Shown piece after piece: positions 34,811 through 46,606 of a stretch of DNA of 64,000 nucleotides. Numbering within the stretch: the first letter of the stretch is position 1; each line of letters begins with the position of its first letter. The stretch comes from Linum tenue. Taxonomy: Eukaryota > Streptophyta > Magnoliopsida > Malpighiales > Linaceae. Both the position numbers and the translations under genes were made by a program. The stretch is from contig CAMGYJ010000002.1 of NCBI GenBank assembly GCA_946122785.1, forward strand, positions 18,946,492 through 19,010,491. Direction: 5' to 3'. A model generated the notes under the pieces. That model searched no databases. It was not told the DNA's origin and saw only the letters and a program-made list of their open reading frames with translations.

Positions 34811-35650
34811 ATCGATTATGGACAAGGATATCCTATTTCTGATTCACCTCTTCGAGGAAGAGATAGAATATCTGATTCAATTAGCAGATCAGATGCGGCA
34901 TTAGTTAGAAAATTCCCAATAATGCTTCGATGCATGAATCCCATTCCTATAAGAAATAGTAAGAAGCTGGGCTATCTTGACGCATTACCTTTTCTTTTTC
35001 TGGTTTTTGCGAGCAACAAGCTGCAAGCCGACGCCGACAAGAATCTGGCCGAAAGCACCCAGTCTGCCAAGGAACGAGGATACTACGCTGATTGCTCCTG
35101 CAATCGCTCTGGCAAAAGAGGAAATAAAGCCCATTATCTCACCTGAGATGCTTTCAAGACACGTGTGACAGGCTGCACGGTTAATCTGCGCTTTGCCTTG
35201 CAGACAAAGCCGTCAATCGAAAAGACACCGGCGCTTATCTTATCATTTTCCTCAATCACACCTCCTATTCTATTTCATCTGTTTTCTCTTCAAAGCTACC
35301 CGAGTCTCATTTGTCAAGGATGACTACAGACAGAAAGAATTACTTTTCCTTCCACCAGAGAAAATTGGGAAAACTAGCAAGAAAGGGCCCCTTACTATAT
35401 AGATAGGGAGGGCGCCAACAAAACTAAGAAGGCATCCTTGACGATTTCCCAGTCTTTCCCTGCCGAGCCCCGCCTCTCTTCGCCATTCGAAGTACTACCT
35501 CTGCCTTCCCTTTCTATAACATACCCAGGCGCCCTCCTTTCCAATCAAATCAAAGGGTTGGTGTGGCGTTGTAAAGCTTCATCTGTTATTTTTCCGGCCC
35601 CAGGGGAGTTTACTCGACCCATTCCCCAGTCTCCTGCACTGCTCAAGTAA
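34811..35650. other. Foreign DNA block in LINE-A, possibly mitochondrial (NUMT)
   Basis: About 840 bp interrupts the LINE between GVVNKI and SISSFLWGQ. Its composition and word use (balanced GC, runs such as GGGCCCCTTACTATATAG and GGCGCCCTCC) differ from the surrounding AT-rich retroelement and resemble plant mitochondrial intergenic DNA. No mitochondrial gene was recognised. No clear terminal repeats or target duplication are seen, as expected for organellar DNA captured during break repair. Origin is inferred from appearance only. Confidence 0.4.
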
Positions 35651-36966
35651 GTGTCAATATCGAGCTTCTTGTGGGGACAACAGAAGGAAGAACGTCAAAT
35701 CCCATGGAAGGCTTGGAGAGATGTGTGTAAATTTAAAGAAGAAGGTGGCATGGGGTTTCGTGATCTACAAGCTTTCAATGTTGCGCTACTTGGGAAGCAA
35801 ATCTGGAATCTCCTAATCAATCCAAAGTCCCTAGTAGCTTGAGTGTTGAAAGTCAAGTACTACCGTAACACTGACATTCTGCAGGCAAAGATTGGAGCCA
35901 ACCCGAGCTACACGTGGAGAAGTATCTTGGCTGCACAAATACTGGTTAAGAGTGGTTTACGATGGAGGATTGGCACTGGTTCTAATGTGCGAATATGGGG
36001 AGAAAAGTGGATACCAGGGGTGGAAGAGGATGAGTTTAAGGTTATAACACCTGAGGTGGAATCTGACGAGGTGAATCTGATCTTATCGAACATGAGAACA
36101 GAATATGGAGAAGCAACAATCTACTTCATTACTTCAATCCTACAGATAGAGAAAGGATTACTGGAATCCCTATTCCTAGATAGGCAGCTGTAGATGAGAG
36201 GGTTTGGAGCTACGAAAGAACAGGGTTTACTCTGTTAAAACAACATACAAGCTAGCTCGTAGAACTATGTATTCGGGTTTGGATGCTGCGAACCAGAATG
36301 AAGATGAGGGGGAAGAGTAGATAGGGCCAAACGTGGAGGTGTATGATCCCATGAACTGGAAACAAATGTGGAAACTTACAATCCCAACAAAGGTAAAAAT
36401 CTTTCTCTGGAAATTAGTGCACAACATTTTAGCAACAGGGAAAAATATTGAAATCAGAAATAAAGAGGCTGCTACTGAGTGCCAATTTTGTCACATGAAA
36501 GAAACCCAAAACCATATTTTTCGTGAGTGTCAATGGTCAATCTGGGTATGGCGGCAGTCATCATTCAGACCCCTTTTCGAGATGGAATCAGAAGTGTTGC
36601 CGGGAAGCTAGATTTGTGAGATTATGGATAAAGTGGATGATGCAACGATGAAACAACTTGCGCTAATTCTATGGATGATATGGAATGAGAGAAATAGCGA
36701 GATGTTCAATCTAAAAAAGGCGGAGGAATGGGAAGTGGTTGGGAAGGCTCTAGACTACTGGGAAGAATTTTACTCCTATCATAATAAAGAACAGCAGCAC
36801 CGAGAAACTGAAGAAGTTACCTGGAGGAGACCACCGAGGGGATGGGTGAAGGTGAATGTTGACGCGACGGTGATGTAGAAGGAGGTAACAGGGCTGGGGA
36901 TGGTGTTGAGGGACGAAAATGGGGCATTTCTGTGAGCAACTATTCGCCGGATGAGGAATTGTTGGT
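35651..36966 (+). mobile_element. LINE-A, segment 3 (zinc-binding region and start of RNase H)
   Basis: Frames read SISSFLWGQQKEERQIPWKA, then GGMGFRDLQAFNVALLGKQI, the IWGEKWIPG motif, and the zf-RVT region WKLTIPTKVKIFLWKLVHNI with CQFCHMKETQNHIFREC. The RNase H domain starts WVKVNVDATV. Several stops (after KSLVA, DRQL and others) show decay. It stops at MRNCW at the solo LTR. Confidence 0.9.
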
Positions 36967-39306
36967 TGTAACACCCTAACCCGACCGGGTACTACTTTTA
37001 CTAAAATTCCCTTGAAAAATAAAATAACCAAATCTTAAATTGCAACGGGGAAAATTTCATAATAAAATATTGAAAACACACTCTTGTAGTTCAAAGCAAA
37101 GCCCTAACAAGTGGGCAAACTCAATACTTAAAATCTCAAAATGATCTCCAGTCTATACTCATAATCATAAATGTAAATAACTAATAATCTCTAATGTTGC
37201 TGCTACTGAAAATCTTGACTAAGCATCCTCCGTGACGTTTATACTGCCCTCCTCTAGCTGGCTTCCCTCGAACTCGCTGCTCACTAACTGCTCCTTTAGC
37301 TCCTCTAGCTCTTCAAACTGGTGAGTGAGATGGGGTCAGTCTACGCCCTTACGTTTATTACTTTTAGTACTTGAGCACTTTGCTTAAAACACTTACTTAA
37401 ACTTATGGAAGTTGTGTGTACTTCCGCCTTTTAAACTTTAACTCTTAAAAGCGTATTATTTCTTCCTTTATCTTATTATGAGGCCCATATCTCGACTTAG
37501 TTGGCGCCACTACTAGCCTTACTTACTTTCTTACTTACTTACTTAAACATGGCTACCCTCACTATGGGGTGACCACCGCGGAACGAATCACCATCCGGTG
37601 TCAACTACGTATCACCATTCAGTAGCACACCTAAACCTAGGCAATGGAGACCGCGGAACGTATCACCATCCGGTAGTGATCAACTACCGCGGAACTTATC
37701 ACTGTCCGGTAGGGATCTGTCTAGCTAGTGGCTAGCTAAGCGAGGTTAACTTATTCTTACTTATGACTTTCTCTTACTCTTATCACCATAACTTATTAAG
37801 TGGTGAATTATATAAAGCACTCCTTCTTAACGTTGTAAAACATAGACTTAAATTATGAAACAGAGATATTGAAATGCTCAAAACAATAACTCAAGTCGAA
37901 GCATGCATAATCAACATAATCATAAATCAAGCAGTGCACATACACTTCACATAAAACAAATATAAGACAAAAACGTAAAAATACGTAAGGCGTGGAATTT
38001 ACCCCTTTACACTCACCTGATTACTCGCATCAATTGACTTATCCAACGACCAGCTTTGATCCTCCTTTGAATAGACCCCATAACTTTGCCCCAATAACTC
38101 TCTAATCAAGATGAAACTCCATCATCAGAATATCCAGCCAGCAACTTTAATCCCAAGTTGACCCACCATTACTATCCCAACTTTGTCATTTACCCCACAA
38201 TCATTCTCCAAAAATAAATCCCATTAGCTAATTTACATGATAACCATACACTGCCAATCTGCCATAACCATTCACTTTTTCACTAAGTCTGCTCATATTT
38301 GTTTAGTTTCCACCAACCCATTACAATTGTTCTTATCCCCAATCCAACTTCAAAGTCTACCCACGAAGCCATATATGAACGTCTTCCAAACATCATCGAC
38401 ACTTGATAAATTTAATCCAATCGGAGAGGAAAGAAAATCTCGTACCTTACCTAACCAATCGTAATCAGGAAGCTCCTCCCACCGCTTGACACCGAAGCCC
38501 TGGACTTCCCACTGCGGGCAACTGATTCTCCAACCCTGATCGATTTTACCTTAGCCGGTGACAATCTACCTCTCACCTTCGGCTCCTGTTGGAGCTCTTG
38601 CTTTGGATCTACCCAGCCGTTCATCGGGTGTCAAGGCGTCCGTCTTCCATACACTGCTGTTACCATCATAGTCGTCGTTTGCTCCTTCTATTGCAATGCA
38701 ATTCCGCGTTCAGATCGTCGGAACCGTCGCCAAGCTCCTCTCTCCCTCTTAACTTCGTTCGTTTGGTTCCTCCGAAACACAGAGGGCCTGGTTCTTTTAT
38801 CCCCTCTACGCTCCACTCTCGCACGTAACTTAATAGTAGCTAAATGATCCTAATCACTCACCCAATAATCCCTATTTAATCCTAATGAAGATCCATCGTA
38901 ATTTTTTCCGTTATGAGACCCCGCCCCTCAAAATTTTCTCCCGACGAACTCTACCGCTTCAATTTCCGTTTTCTGCTCTGCTCTGCTCCTCCGTATTTCC
39001 CCTCGACATTCTGCAGAGGGACAAGAACGGGCTTAAGCCCATTTCCCATTTTATTCCAAACAGGGCTGCCCCTTGACCACAAGACCAGGCCCACTCGACC
39101 CAGGCCTTTGACTAGGTCTTGTTCCAACCTCAAAACCCAATCCAAAGTCCAGTCCACGTCCATAACTTCGTCGTTTTATATCGAAATTCGACACCGTTCG
39201 AACCATTATTTCACGATTTGAGTACTCTTAAATATTATGGTAAAATTTAACAAATTCTCCAAGGGTATAATAGTCATTTGAATTTTAGAAAGAGTGGGGT
39301 GTAACA
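36967..39306. mobile_element. 2.34-kb solo LTR inserted in the LINE-A RNase H domain
   Basis: TGTAACACCC at the left and GGGTGTAACA at the right are flanked by a perfect 5-bp duplication TTGGT (36962-36966 and 39307-39311). Excising the LTR and one TTGGT joins MRNCW to SSEIAEMKVVEFGL in frame. No internal genes are present, so an LTR-LTR recombination product is the simplest reading. It belongs with the 17717 LTR in size, start sequence and hairpin array. Confidence 0.9.
37578..37740. repeat. Hairpin array in the second solo LTR
   Basis: Successive imperfect inverted repeats: CACCG/CGGTG, CTAC/GTAG, CCTA/TAGG, ACCG/CGGT, CTACCG/CGGTAG and CTAGC/GCTAG. They start about 610 bases from the left end, close to the 596 bases in the 17717 LTR. 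Confidence 0.55.
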
Positions 39307-39311
39307 TTGGT

Positions 39312-39652
39312 CGTCGGAGATAGCGGAAATGAAGGTGGTGGAATTTGGCCTACAACAGCTGGAAAGGAGTGGATATCACCAGGCAGTGGTGGAGATGGAT
39401 TGCCAGACGGTAGTGTTTTCTCTCCAAAAGGCAGATCGAACGAGGTTGGAATCAGGTCAGTTAATCCAAGAAATTCAAGAGGAAGCCCAACGAATCGGGT
39501 CTATTAGATGGAGTTTTATTAAGCGGGCTGAGAATGAAATGGCACATTGTAGGGCTCATATTTTATGTGACTGGGAAGCCCATGAGGTCTGGGATTCTAT
39601 ACCACCGGTTTTTCTCCAAAGCCTCTTAGCTAAGGAGACTTTAAGTCCTTAA
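39312..39652 (+). mobile_element. LINE-A, segment 4 (RNase H end)
   Basis: Encodes EIAEMKVVEFGLQQLERSGY, VVEMDCQTVVF and NEMAHCRAH, the RVT_3-type RNase H end of plant LINEs, then a stop at 39650-39652. No poly(A) tail is evident. Confidence 0.88.
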
Positions 39653-40980
39653 TAAATTACACTAGCTTGTTGTCCGACCCGTTGGTCGGAATGTCATTGA
39701 ATACAGTGTATGTATGATGTGTATTTAAATTTTTTAAATTACTTGAAATGCTGAATTTCATATGACATTAAGGTGACATCGAAATTATTTTTCCATTTTC
39801 GAAATTCTTATAACTTTTTATCAATGATAAACATTGTAAGCTTAATTGTTATAACCAAAGTTGTCAAACCGGTTTAAATTATTGAGATTGATTGAGATCA
39901 AACTTGTTTGAGCCGTTTTACACCTTTTCTAAATATATTTTACATGTAATAACTTATATCTATTAAAAAGTCAAATTCAATAAGAAAACATATTTATTTC
40001 AAGATCCACCCACCATGCTCTTGCCCCTCTCACCCTTCCGTCTCTCTTCTTCTCCCTCTCTAACGATCAGACACTTGGTTTTGTAGAGCCCGTTTTGGAA
40101 CACGATTTTGGTTGGACCTAGTCCAACCAGCCGCCCAGTAGAGGTGTAACAACCTTGGTTATAACAATCGTGAATAACCATTTATAACTTGTCTATTTAA
40201 TGATGCAGTTACTTAGTTGCATATGGCTGGAAAGAAAATTGACATAACAAAAAAAAAAGAGTTTGTCTGGAAAAGCGTAGCATAAATAGGAAACTCGTTA
40301 TCATAACCTTTATTCAATATTTATGTCTTATGCTTGAGAAACAATACATATATAGCAGTATCTAAACCTTAAAGTATTCTGCATAATACAATAACAAAAT
40401 TAGTAAGAAAATAACATTTTACATCCATACTCTATGTAATCAAAAAATTATTTATCAACCAACATACTCTAAATTTAGTTGAAGTACAATCTTATTCACT
40501 CAACAAAAAAATTAAACCTATCTTGTGGTACCTACCTTGCTAATGCACATGATCACATCAATACTTCCATGAAAACTCCAGCTCGACTTTCATGATTTAT
40601 CTTGTACTGCGGTTATTTCATATTAAACTAAGTAACTATGAATGATACATATAGTCAGTTACCCTATAAGATAAAATATTTGAATAATTCAAATCATCTA
40701 GACAAATTGGTATTCAGAAAGTGTGTTCTTTTAAAGTCACTAATTTGTCCAATCATGCCATATTATCAAGAGAGTGAGGATTTAACAGCAAACCAAACTA
40801 AAATTTTCAAAAAGCAGGTCGCTTACAGTTTGCATAACAATATCGTTCCTTTAATAGTTCTTAAAATTAATACCAATTTAAGAATTCTACATCACATCTA
40901 CACATTAAATACTGCAATTCAATATGTAATATTCGAATAAATGATATTTGGGTTTCAATTTTAAAATTATCCTCCATTTA
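39653..40980. other. AT-rich spacer
   Basis: No gene or bounded transposon recognised. Contains AT-rich low-complexity stretches. Confidence 0.45.
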
Positions 40981-40984
40981 ATTT

Positions 40985-42453
40985 TATTTTTTTTAGCAAT
41001 AGACAATGGCATTACCAAATCAAAGATATCAAAGTTTACAATCAAAGTCTACAATCCAAAAAGAAACCATCGATCAAAGTCAAAACTCGCAACAACAGCA
41101 GGTAACAAAGAAAGGGTCTTCCTGGCTACATCATGAGCCACCCGATTGTCACTCCTGCCAACAAACGAAACACCAAAAGCACGATACTGCCGCCGCAACC
41201 CTTCAATCTCCTCAAGTATTCGCCCACCCTTCAAATCCCGAGCCTCCCGCCGCTGAATCTTCTCAATAACACCCTTGGCATCCCCATAAAACCACACTTC
41301 ATCAAGCCCCTTCCCTGAGCACCACTGAATCGCGTCCCGAAATGCAACCAACTCCACTAGGAAAGGATCAACAATACCTGCATACTGAAATCCCTTAACC
41401 ATAAAAACACGCCCCATGCCATCGCGGACAACCAAACCCCCCACACCATGAGATCCCAGCGCAACCGCCCCATCCACATGACAGGAAAACGGCATCGCCA
41501 TCTGCTGCGGCATCCCCCCTACCCCCTGCCAAAACTCGACGCTGCGGCTGCGGCATTGGGACTTGCCCCGGCTGGATAAACGCCAACCATTCCCTCACCT
41601 GCGCCTCGTACTGACAGACTAAACACGGAATATCATACTGCAAATGCTCAAAAACTACCCAGTTCCGGCTCTTCCAAACTCTCCACAGCAAGGCCACCAC
41701 GCGCACAATCCGCTCCGTTCCCATATCCTGCTCAACAATCTGACGAAAAAACAAAGCAAAGTTAGACCCCTCAGCCATCCCTTCCACTCCCGCCACTCCC
41801 GAGTGGTTCCAAAGAGCCGTCACAACTCTACAAGTCAAGAACAAATGCTCAAGAGTTTCCACCGGAGCCCAGCAAACCGGGCATCGGGGAGAGATGCTCT
41901 CGCCATCTTCAGGAGGGTCAATAACCTCTGAGGGAATTTGCCCCTGCTTTTCAATAATCGCCTCTGCAGTAGGTAAAATACGCCTAAGGAGCTGCCATAC
42001 AAAGAATTTCAATTTAGGAGGTATTGGGAAACTCCACACTTTCTTCCAAAATCCCATATCAAAAAACGAAACCTCCTCCTTCCACCCCGGAGATCTACGG
42101 CTAATCTGAAGAGCCAGATGATATCCCGACTTCACAGTATACTCCCCATCTGATTCCCAAGCCCAAACACACCGATCGGATACCTGCCGGACTGGCAAAG
42201 GGATAGAGCAAATACTCTGCACCGCCGAATCAGAGAAACACTGTTGCAGACACTCAATACACCATTTCCCCGTACCAGGAATCAAGAACGACTCCACCCG
42301 GGCATCCGCCAATACCGAGGCTGAAGGGAGAACAAAGCTCTCCTCACTTCGCACTCCTGGAATCCAACTATCTTCCAGCACCCGAACTTCTTTCCCGTCT
42401 CCAATCTGCCAAACTAATCCTTGCTGCAATAAATCCCTGCCATGGATAGACAT
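40985..42453 (-). mobile_element. LINE-B, 5'-truncated fragment
   Basis: On the minus strand one frame (42453-41395) begins in WQIGDGKEVRVLEDSWIPGV, passes VWAWESDGEYTVKSGYHLAL and zf-RVT (WSFPIPPKLKFFVWQLLRRI, CPVCWAPVETLEHLFLTC). A frame change near 41500 leads into RNase H (41513-41049) with CHVDGAV, EDG-like VELVAFRDAI and DNRVAHDVAR. A T-rich run at about 40981-40995 is the poly(A) tail read from the other strand. It is more GC-rich and less broken than LINE-A, so a different family or a younger copy. Confidence 0.9.
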
Positions 42454-42731
42454 AAATTAAATTTATTATTAAACTCAAACTAAAATAATCAAAATATTGA
42501 AAATTGAAAATTCAAATAACAAAGAAAGTACTTACGGGAAAGTTAGTGAGCTAGCTTACAATAGTGGAAAAGTCATATGATTTTTAGATTTCAAGTTTTC
42601 AGATTTTTTACTTAAAAAGATACAAAAGATTTTTTTAGCGTAATTGGTAATGGTTGTTGTCTTAGTTTGAAAAGATCATAGTTCAAATTCCGATATTGAT
42701 GTATTTTTTCTTATAAATAACAAATAAATAA

Positions 42732-43177
42732 GGGTAAATACAATTTAATATCCAAACCTTTCATTTTAAACAATATAATAGCCAAACCTTTTCGAAAACA
42801 ATCTAATATCCAAATCGTCAACTTTTCGTCCGTTTGACCGTTGGTTGACACTTCAAAAAAGCTTTGTTTAGGGGAAATTGTCACAATACAACTTTGTTTT
42901 CTTGTTTTGGCATTGCAGATGACTGAATATTCAGATATTCTATACCATCATGGTGGAGTCATGGACTTCTCGGGTTTGAAACCACGATATGTTGATGGTT
43001 TTTCAGAGAAGATATCGATGGATATTGATGAAACGTCGTATTTTGAACTTTTTTGAAGTATCAACTAACGATCAAACGAACGAAAAGTTGACGATTTGTA
43101 TATTAGATTGTTTTCAAAAAGGTTTGGCTATTATATTGTTTAAAATGAAAGGTTTGGATATTAAATTGTATTTACCC
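42732..43177. mobile_element. Non-autonomous Mutator-like foldback element, 446 bp
   Basis: Inverted repeats of about 110 bp start GGGTAAATACAATTTAATAT at both ends. They are flanked by a perfect 9-bp duplication AATAAATAA (42723-42731 and 43178-43186). Long inverted repeats plus a 9-bp duplication are typical of Mutator-like elements. The centre of about 220 bp holds no recognised gene. Confidence 0.88.
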
Positions 43178-43563
43178 AATAAATAATGAGTGTGAAGAGT
43201 GAAGACACAATTATCATTCCTACTTTCGCTCTCGTTGCAAAAAATTTAAAATGCTAAAAACTATCCCAAGTCCCAACGCTGCTATAATATATTTGTAGAA
43301 GTGCTTTATTATAAAAAGAAAAATACTACTAGAAATTTCAAACTTTAACAAAATTATAAATTTATAATGTGTTTCATTCTTTCAGATAGGACGATTATGT
43401 GCTGATAAATCTGTTTCGTTGAAATTAATCGTCAGTAGTCCATGATCAACGCATTAATTAAAAAGGGTCACCAGCCACCTCATTGAAAATGTAACAAAAA
43501 TCTTTTTTTTTTTAAATGTAACAAAAATGAATCCAAATCCTCCTTCCCTGCCTCCCTCAGCAA

Positions 43564-44235
43564 TAGGGCTGGAAGTTTGGTACCGGTATTTGGGATATAC
43601 CGAATACCGTACCGAATTTGTTTATATTTGCTATTATCGAATACACGTATTATTTTGTGGGATTGGGATTGGGATTGAGTTTCAATTGTTATTCGGTATT
43701 AGGGATTACGGGATTGGGATCAGTATAATATACCGAAATACCGATCAATACCGAAATATAAGCTAGTGTGTATTTTATCCTCTCAACTAGACTCTCTCAT
43801 TCACTACTACGTGACCCTCAACCACCAAGAGTGCCATTTAATTATACATAGATCATTATATAACTATTTCACACTAGTATTAGTCGTTTCTCAACCACAA
43901 ATTCATCAAATTAAAGATTACCAATTACAAAAACTTGAGATGTTAGCTCTAGGAAACTCAAGACTCTTTGTTTAGTCTCTTTGCCCTAAATTAAACAATA
44001 AAATATAATTTATATATTTAATTATTAATGGCAAAGGTAATTAATTTTGTATTTGATAATACCGATTGGGATACCGAGGTACCGATTGGGATACCGAAAA
44101 ATATTTAGGGATTGGGATTGGGATACCGAAATTATTTAGGGATTGTGATTGTGATTGATTTCAGGGTGTAATTCGGTATTCGGGATTTCGGTATTTAATA
44201 CTGGGATACTAATACCGTACCGATTTCCACCCCTA
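43564..44235. mobile_element. hAT-type MITE, about 670 bp
   Basis: Ends TAGGGCTGGAA and, inverted, TAGGGGTGGAA, with interior strings of TACCG/CGGTA and ACCGAAATACC words. The flanking 8-mers CTCAGCAA and AATAGCAA share only the last five bases, so the target duplication is decayed. It lies about 180 bp upstream of the TXNDC9-like start, possibly in that promoter. Confidence 0.65.
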
Positions 44236-44415
44236 ATAGCAAGATTGAACCTAAAAAAAGAAAGACCTAACCCGAAAACAAATCAAATCCTCCCCCTGCC
44301 TCTCCGCGGCATTCCCTCTCTCCCAACCCAACGGACACTGCCACCGCGACGGCGAATTCCCAGCGCAAAGAATCAACTGAGCGGACAAGATCGTCCCAAA
44401 ACAAAATCCCTAGCA

Positions 44416-45889
44416 ATGGCAGATTCCAAAGTTCAAGAAGTACATCTCATGCCATGCCGCCATCACGCTTCCTTACGCGGAACTCGTCACATTTCTTATT
44501 TGCGTATATTTCTTTGTTGTGTTCCGATCCCAGATTTTGGAGAAGCAAGTGCTGTCGGTAGTCAAGGCCGTGGAGGACCAGCTCGACGATGAGATCGCGG
44601 CGCTCGATAAGCTTGACGAAGACGATCTGGAGGTGCTGAGGGAGAGGAGATTGCAGCAGATGAAGAAAATGGCCGAGAAGCGTAGGCGCTGGATCTCTCT
44701 AGGTCATGGTGAGTACACCGAGATCCACGCCGAGAAGGAATTCTTCTCCGTCGTCAAAGCCAGCGACCGCGTTGTCTGCCATTTTTATCGCGAGAATTGG
44801 CCATGCAAGGTAAAACACCCATCAGATTTTGTACACGCCTGAGGATTTGAATTGAGGCCCGCTTTAGATTTATACGAGAATTGGCAAGCAAATGGGGATT
44901 GCAGGTTCTCAGATTCCCTTTCTTTTCGTGACGGAAATTTCATAGATTTGGGCTGTTTAAGCTCTGTTTCACTAAGAGAGATATTTGTTTCATACTAATC
45001 TCTTCTGGGCTAGTCTTACAATTGAGTTTCTCTGATGCACTCCTGACTCCACAGTGGTAGTGTAAATTACTAAATTGTGAAAGCTTCAAGCTTTCCTAAG
45101 GATTGGGAAAATGCACTGCTTTTTGCTCGAGAAAATAACGAACTTTGCTTGGAAAATCTATTGTTTACCCCCTGGTATGGTTGCCTTGTCTGGTTGGGTT
45201 CTCTAATTTGTTCAAGCCCAAGAATTCCAAGGCTTCATCTTGCTTGTGCACGTGTTAGGGGTTGATTACAGGGATAAAAGTTCTTGAGGGTTGTCTGTGG
45301 AGCAGTGTGTGGGGTTCATTGCCTTTCACATATCACTTGAAATAGTAGTCATTCAGTGTCGTTGCCTGTGAGAAGATACTTCGATTACTCTGGAAATTTG
45401 GTAGATAAGTAAACCATCCATATTTGTGTTCATTTGCAGGTAATGGACAAGCATCTCGCGGAGCTTGCAAAGCAGCACATAGAGACTCGATTTGTGAAGA
45501 TTCAGGCAGAGAAAAGCCCCTTCTTGGCTGATAAGCTCAAGATTGTTGTTCTTCCTACTCTTGCCCTCATAAAGAAAGCCAAAGTTGATGACTACGTGGT
45601 GCGTTGTTCTTGCAGGATGTTTCATATAGATTCTTTAGGAGTGGGTTTGAAGAAACCATCCCTTTGATTACTTTCATTGCCCCTAAATTTGTTATGTATG
45701 AAATCCTGGCAGGTTGGTTTTGATCAGCTCGGTGGGACTGATGATTTTACCACGGATGTTCTGGAGGAGAGGCTGGCTAAAGCTCAAGTCATCTTCTACG
45801 AGGGCGAATCTTCAATGCCGAAGTCTACAAACCAAACAAAGAGGAGCGTTAGACAGAGTGAGACGCATGACTCATCAGACTCCGAATGA
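44416..45889 (+). CDS. Thioredoxin domain-containing protein 9 (phosducin-like) homolog
   Basis: Four exons, 44416-44439, 44534-44809, 45440-45598 and 45713-45889, join to 211 residues, the family size. After MADSKVQE comes an acidic/basic coiled helix (LDKLDEDDLEVLRERRLQQM), then GHGEYTEIHAEKEFF and a thioredoxin fold with HFYRENWPCK in place of the CxxC active site, the cis-proline VLPTLALIKK and VGFDQLGGTDDFTT. The C-tail is Ser/Asp-rich. The family binds the CCT chaperonin and affects tubulin folding; it is not a redox enzyme, because only one of the two cysteines remains. The first exon has just eight codons. The second exon could also be read from upstream frames, but only this splice gives the family N-terminus. 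Confidence 0.93.
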
Positions 45890-46170
45890 GAGAGAACCGC
45901 CTTTTCTGGGTGTCCTCTGGAATTTGGTATGCCAGTGATGGTGATATCGAGTCCAACTTGTAGGAGAGTTAAGAGTTGTGTCGTTATGTGTTCTTACTCT
46001 TTTGTTTTTCTAATATGTTTTGGTGGGTACTGTCAACTCTCAACGACGAATGGTGTAGTGGCTGAGTTTGTACAGAGGGGTTCAAATCGAGTTGGTCTCT
46101 TATGTTGTGCCTTGTGCGTTGTTACGTTTAAAGATGGAAGCTTGAGTTGCTGTATGTGTTTCAATTTTGA

Positions 46171-46598
46171 AAGAGGTGGCAATTGGATCGGATTCGTGGA
46201 TTGGATTGGTGGATCCAATGGATTGGTGGATTTATGGATTGGATCAAATGGATTGGTGGATTGATCCATGAATCCAAATGACATCAAGGACTTGGACAAA
46301 AATTTAAAATTTGAAAAGTTTTGGTACTAAAATGTCATAATGAAAAATTTTAGGTACCAAAATGTAATTTTCCAATGATATTTTTTGTATAAAAATATAA
46401 ATGTTAGGTACCAAAATGTAAAATATAAAAAATATAGGTATCAAGTCGTAATTTGCCATTTGGATCCATGGATTGATCCATGAATCCACCAATCCAATTG
46501 GATTTGGATCAAATGGATCGGATTTAAATGGATTGGATTATTTGGATAATTTGGTGGATGGATTGGATTCATGAATTTGGATCCTAATTGCCACCTCT
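46171..46598. mobile_element. hAT-type MITE, copy A (428 bp)
   Basis: Ends AGAGGTGGCAATTGGATC and GGATCCTAATTGCCACCTCT are inverted. They are flanked by an 8-bp duplication AATTTTGA (46163-46170 and 46599-46606). The interior alternates GGATTGGTGG-like and TACCAAAATG words. It lies about 280 bp after the TXNDC9 stop. Near-identical to copy B at 49061-49524. Confidence 0.85.
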
Positions 46599-46606
46599 AA
46601 TTTTGA

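Noticed and set aside
38237..39221. Several 60-100 codon ORFs in the second solo LTR
   Set aside because: No domains, no conserved starts, and wholly inside an LTR with a target duplication.
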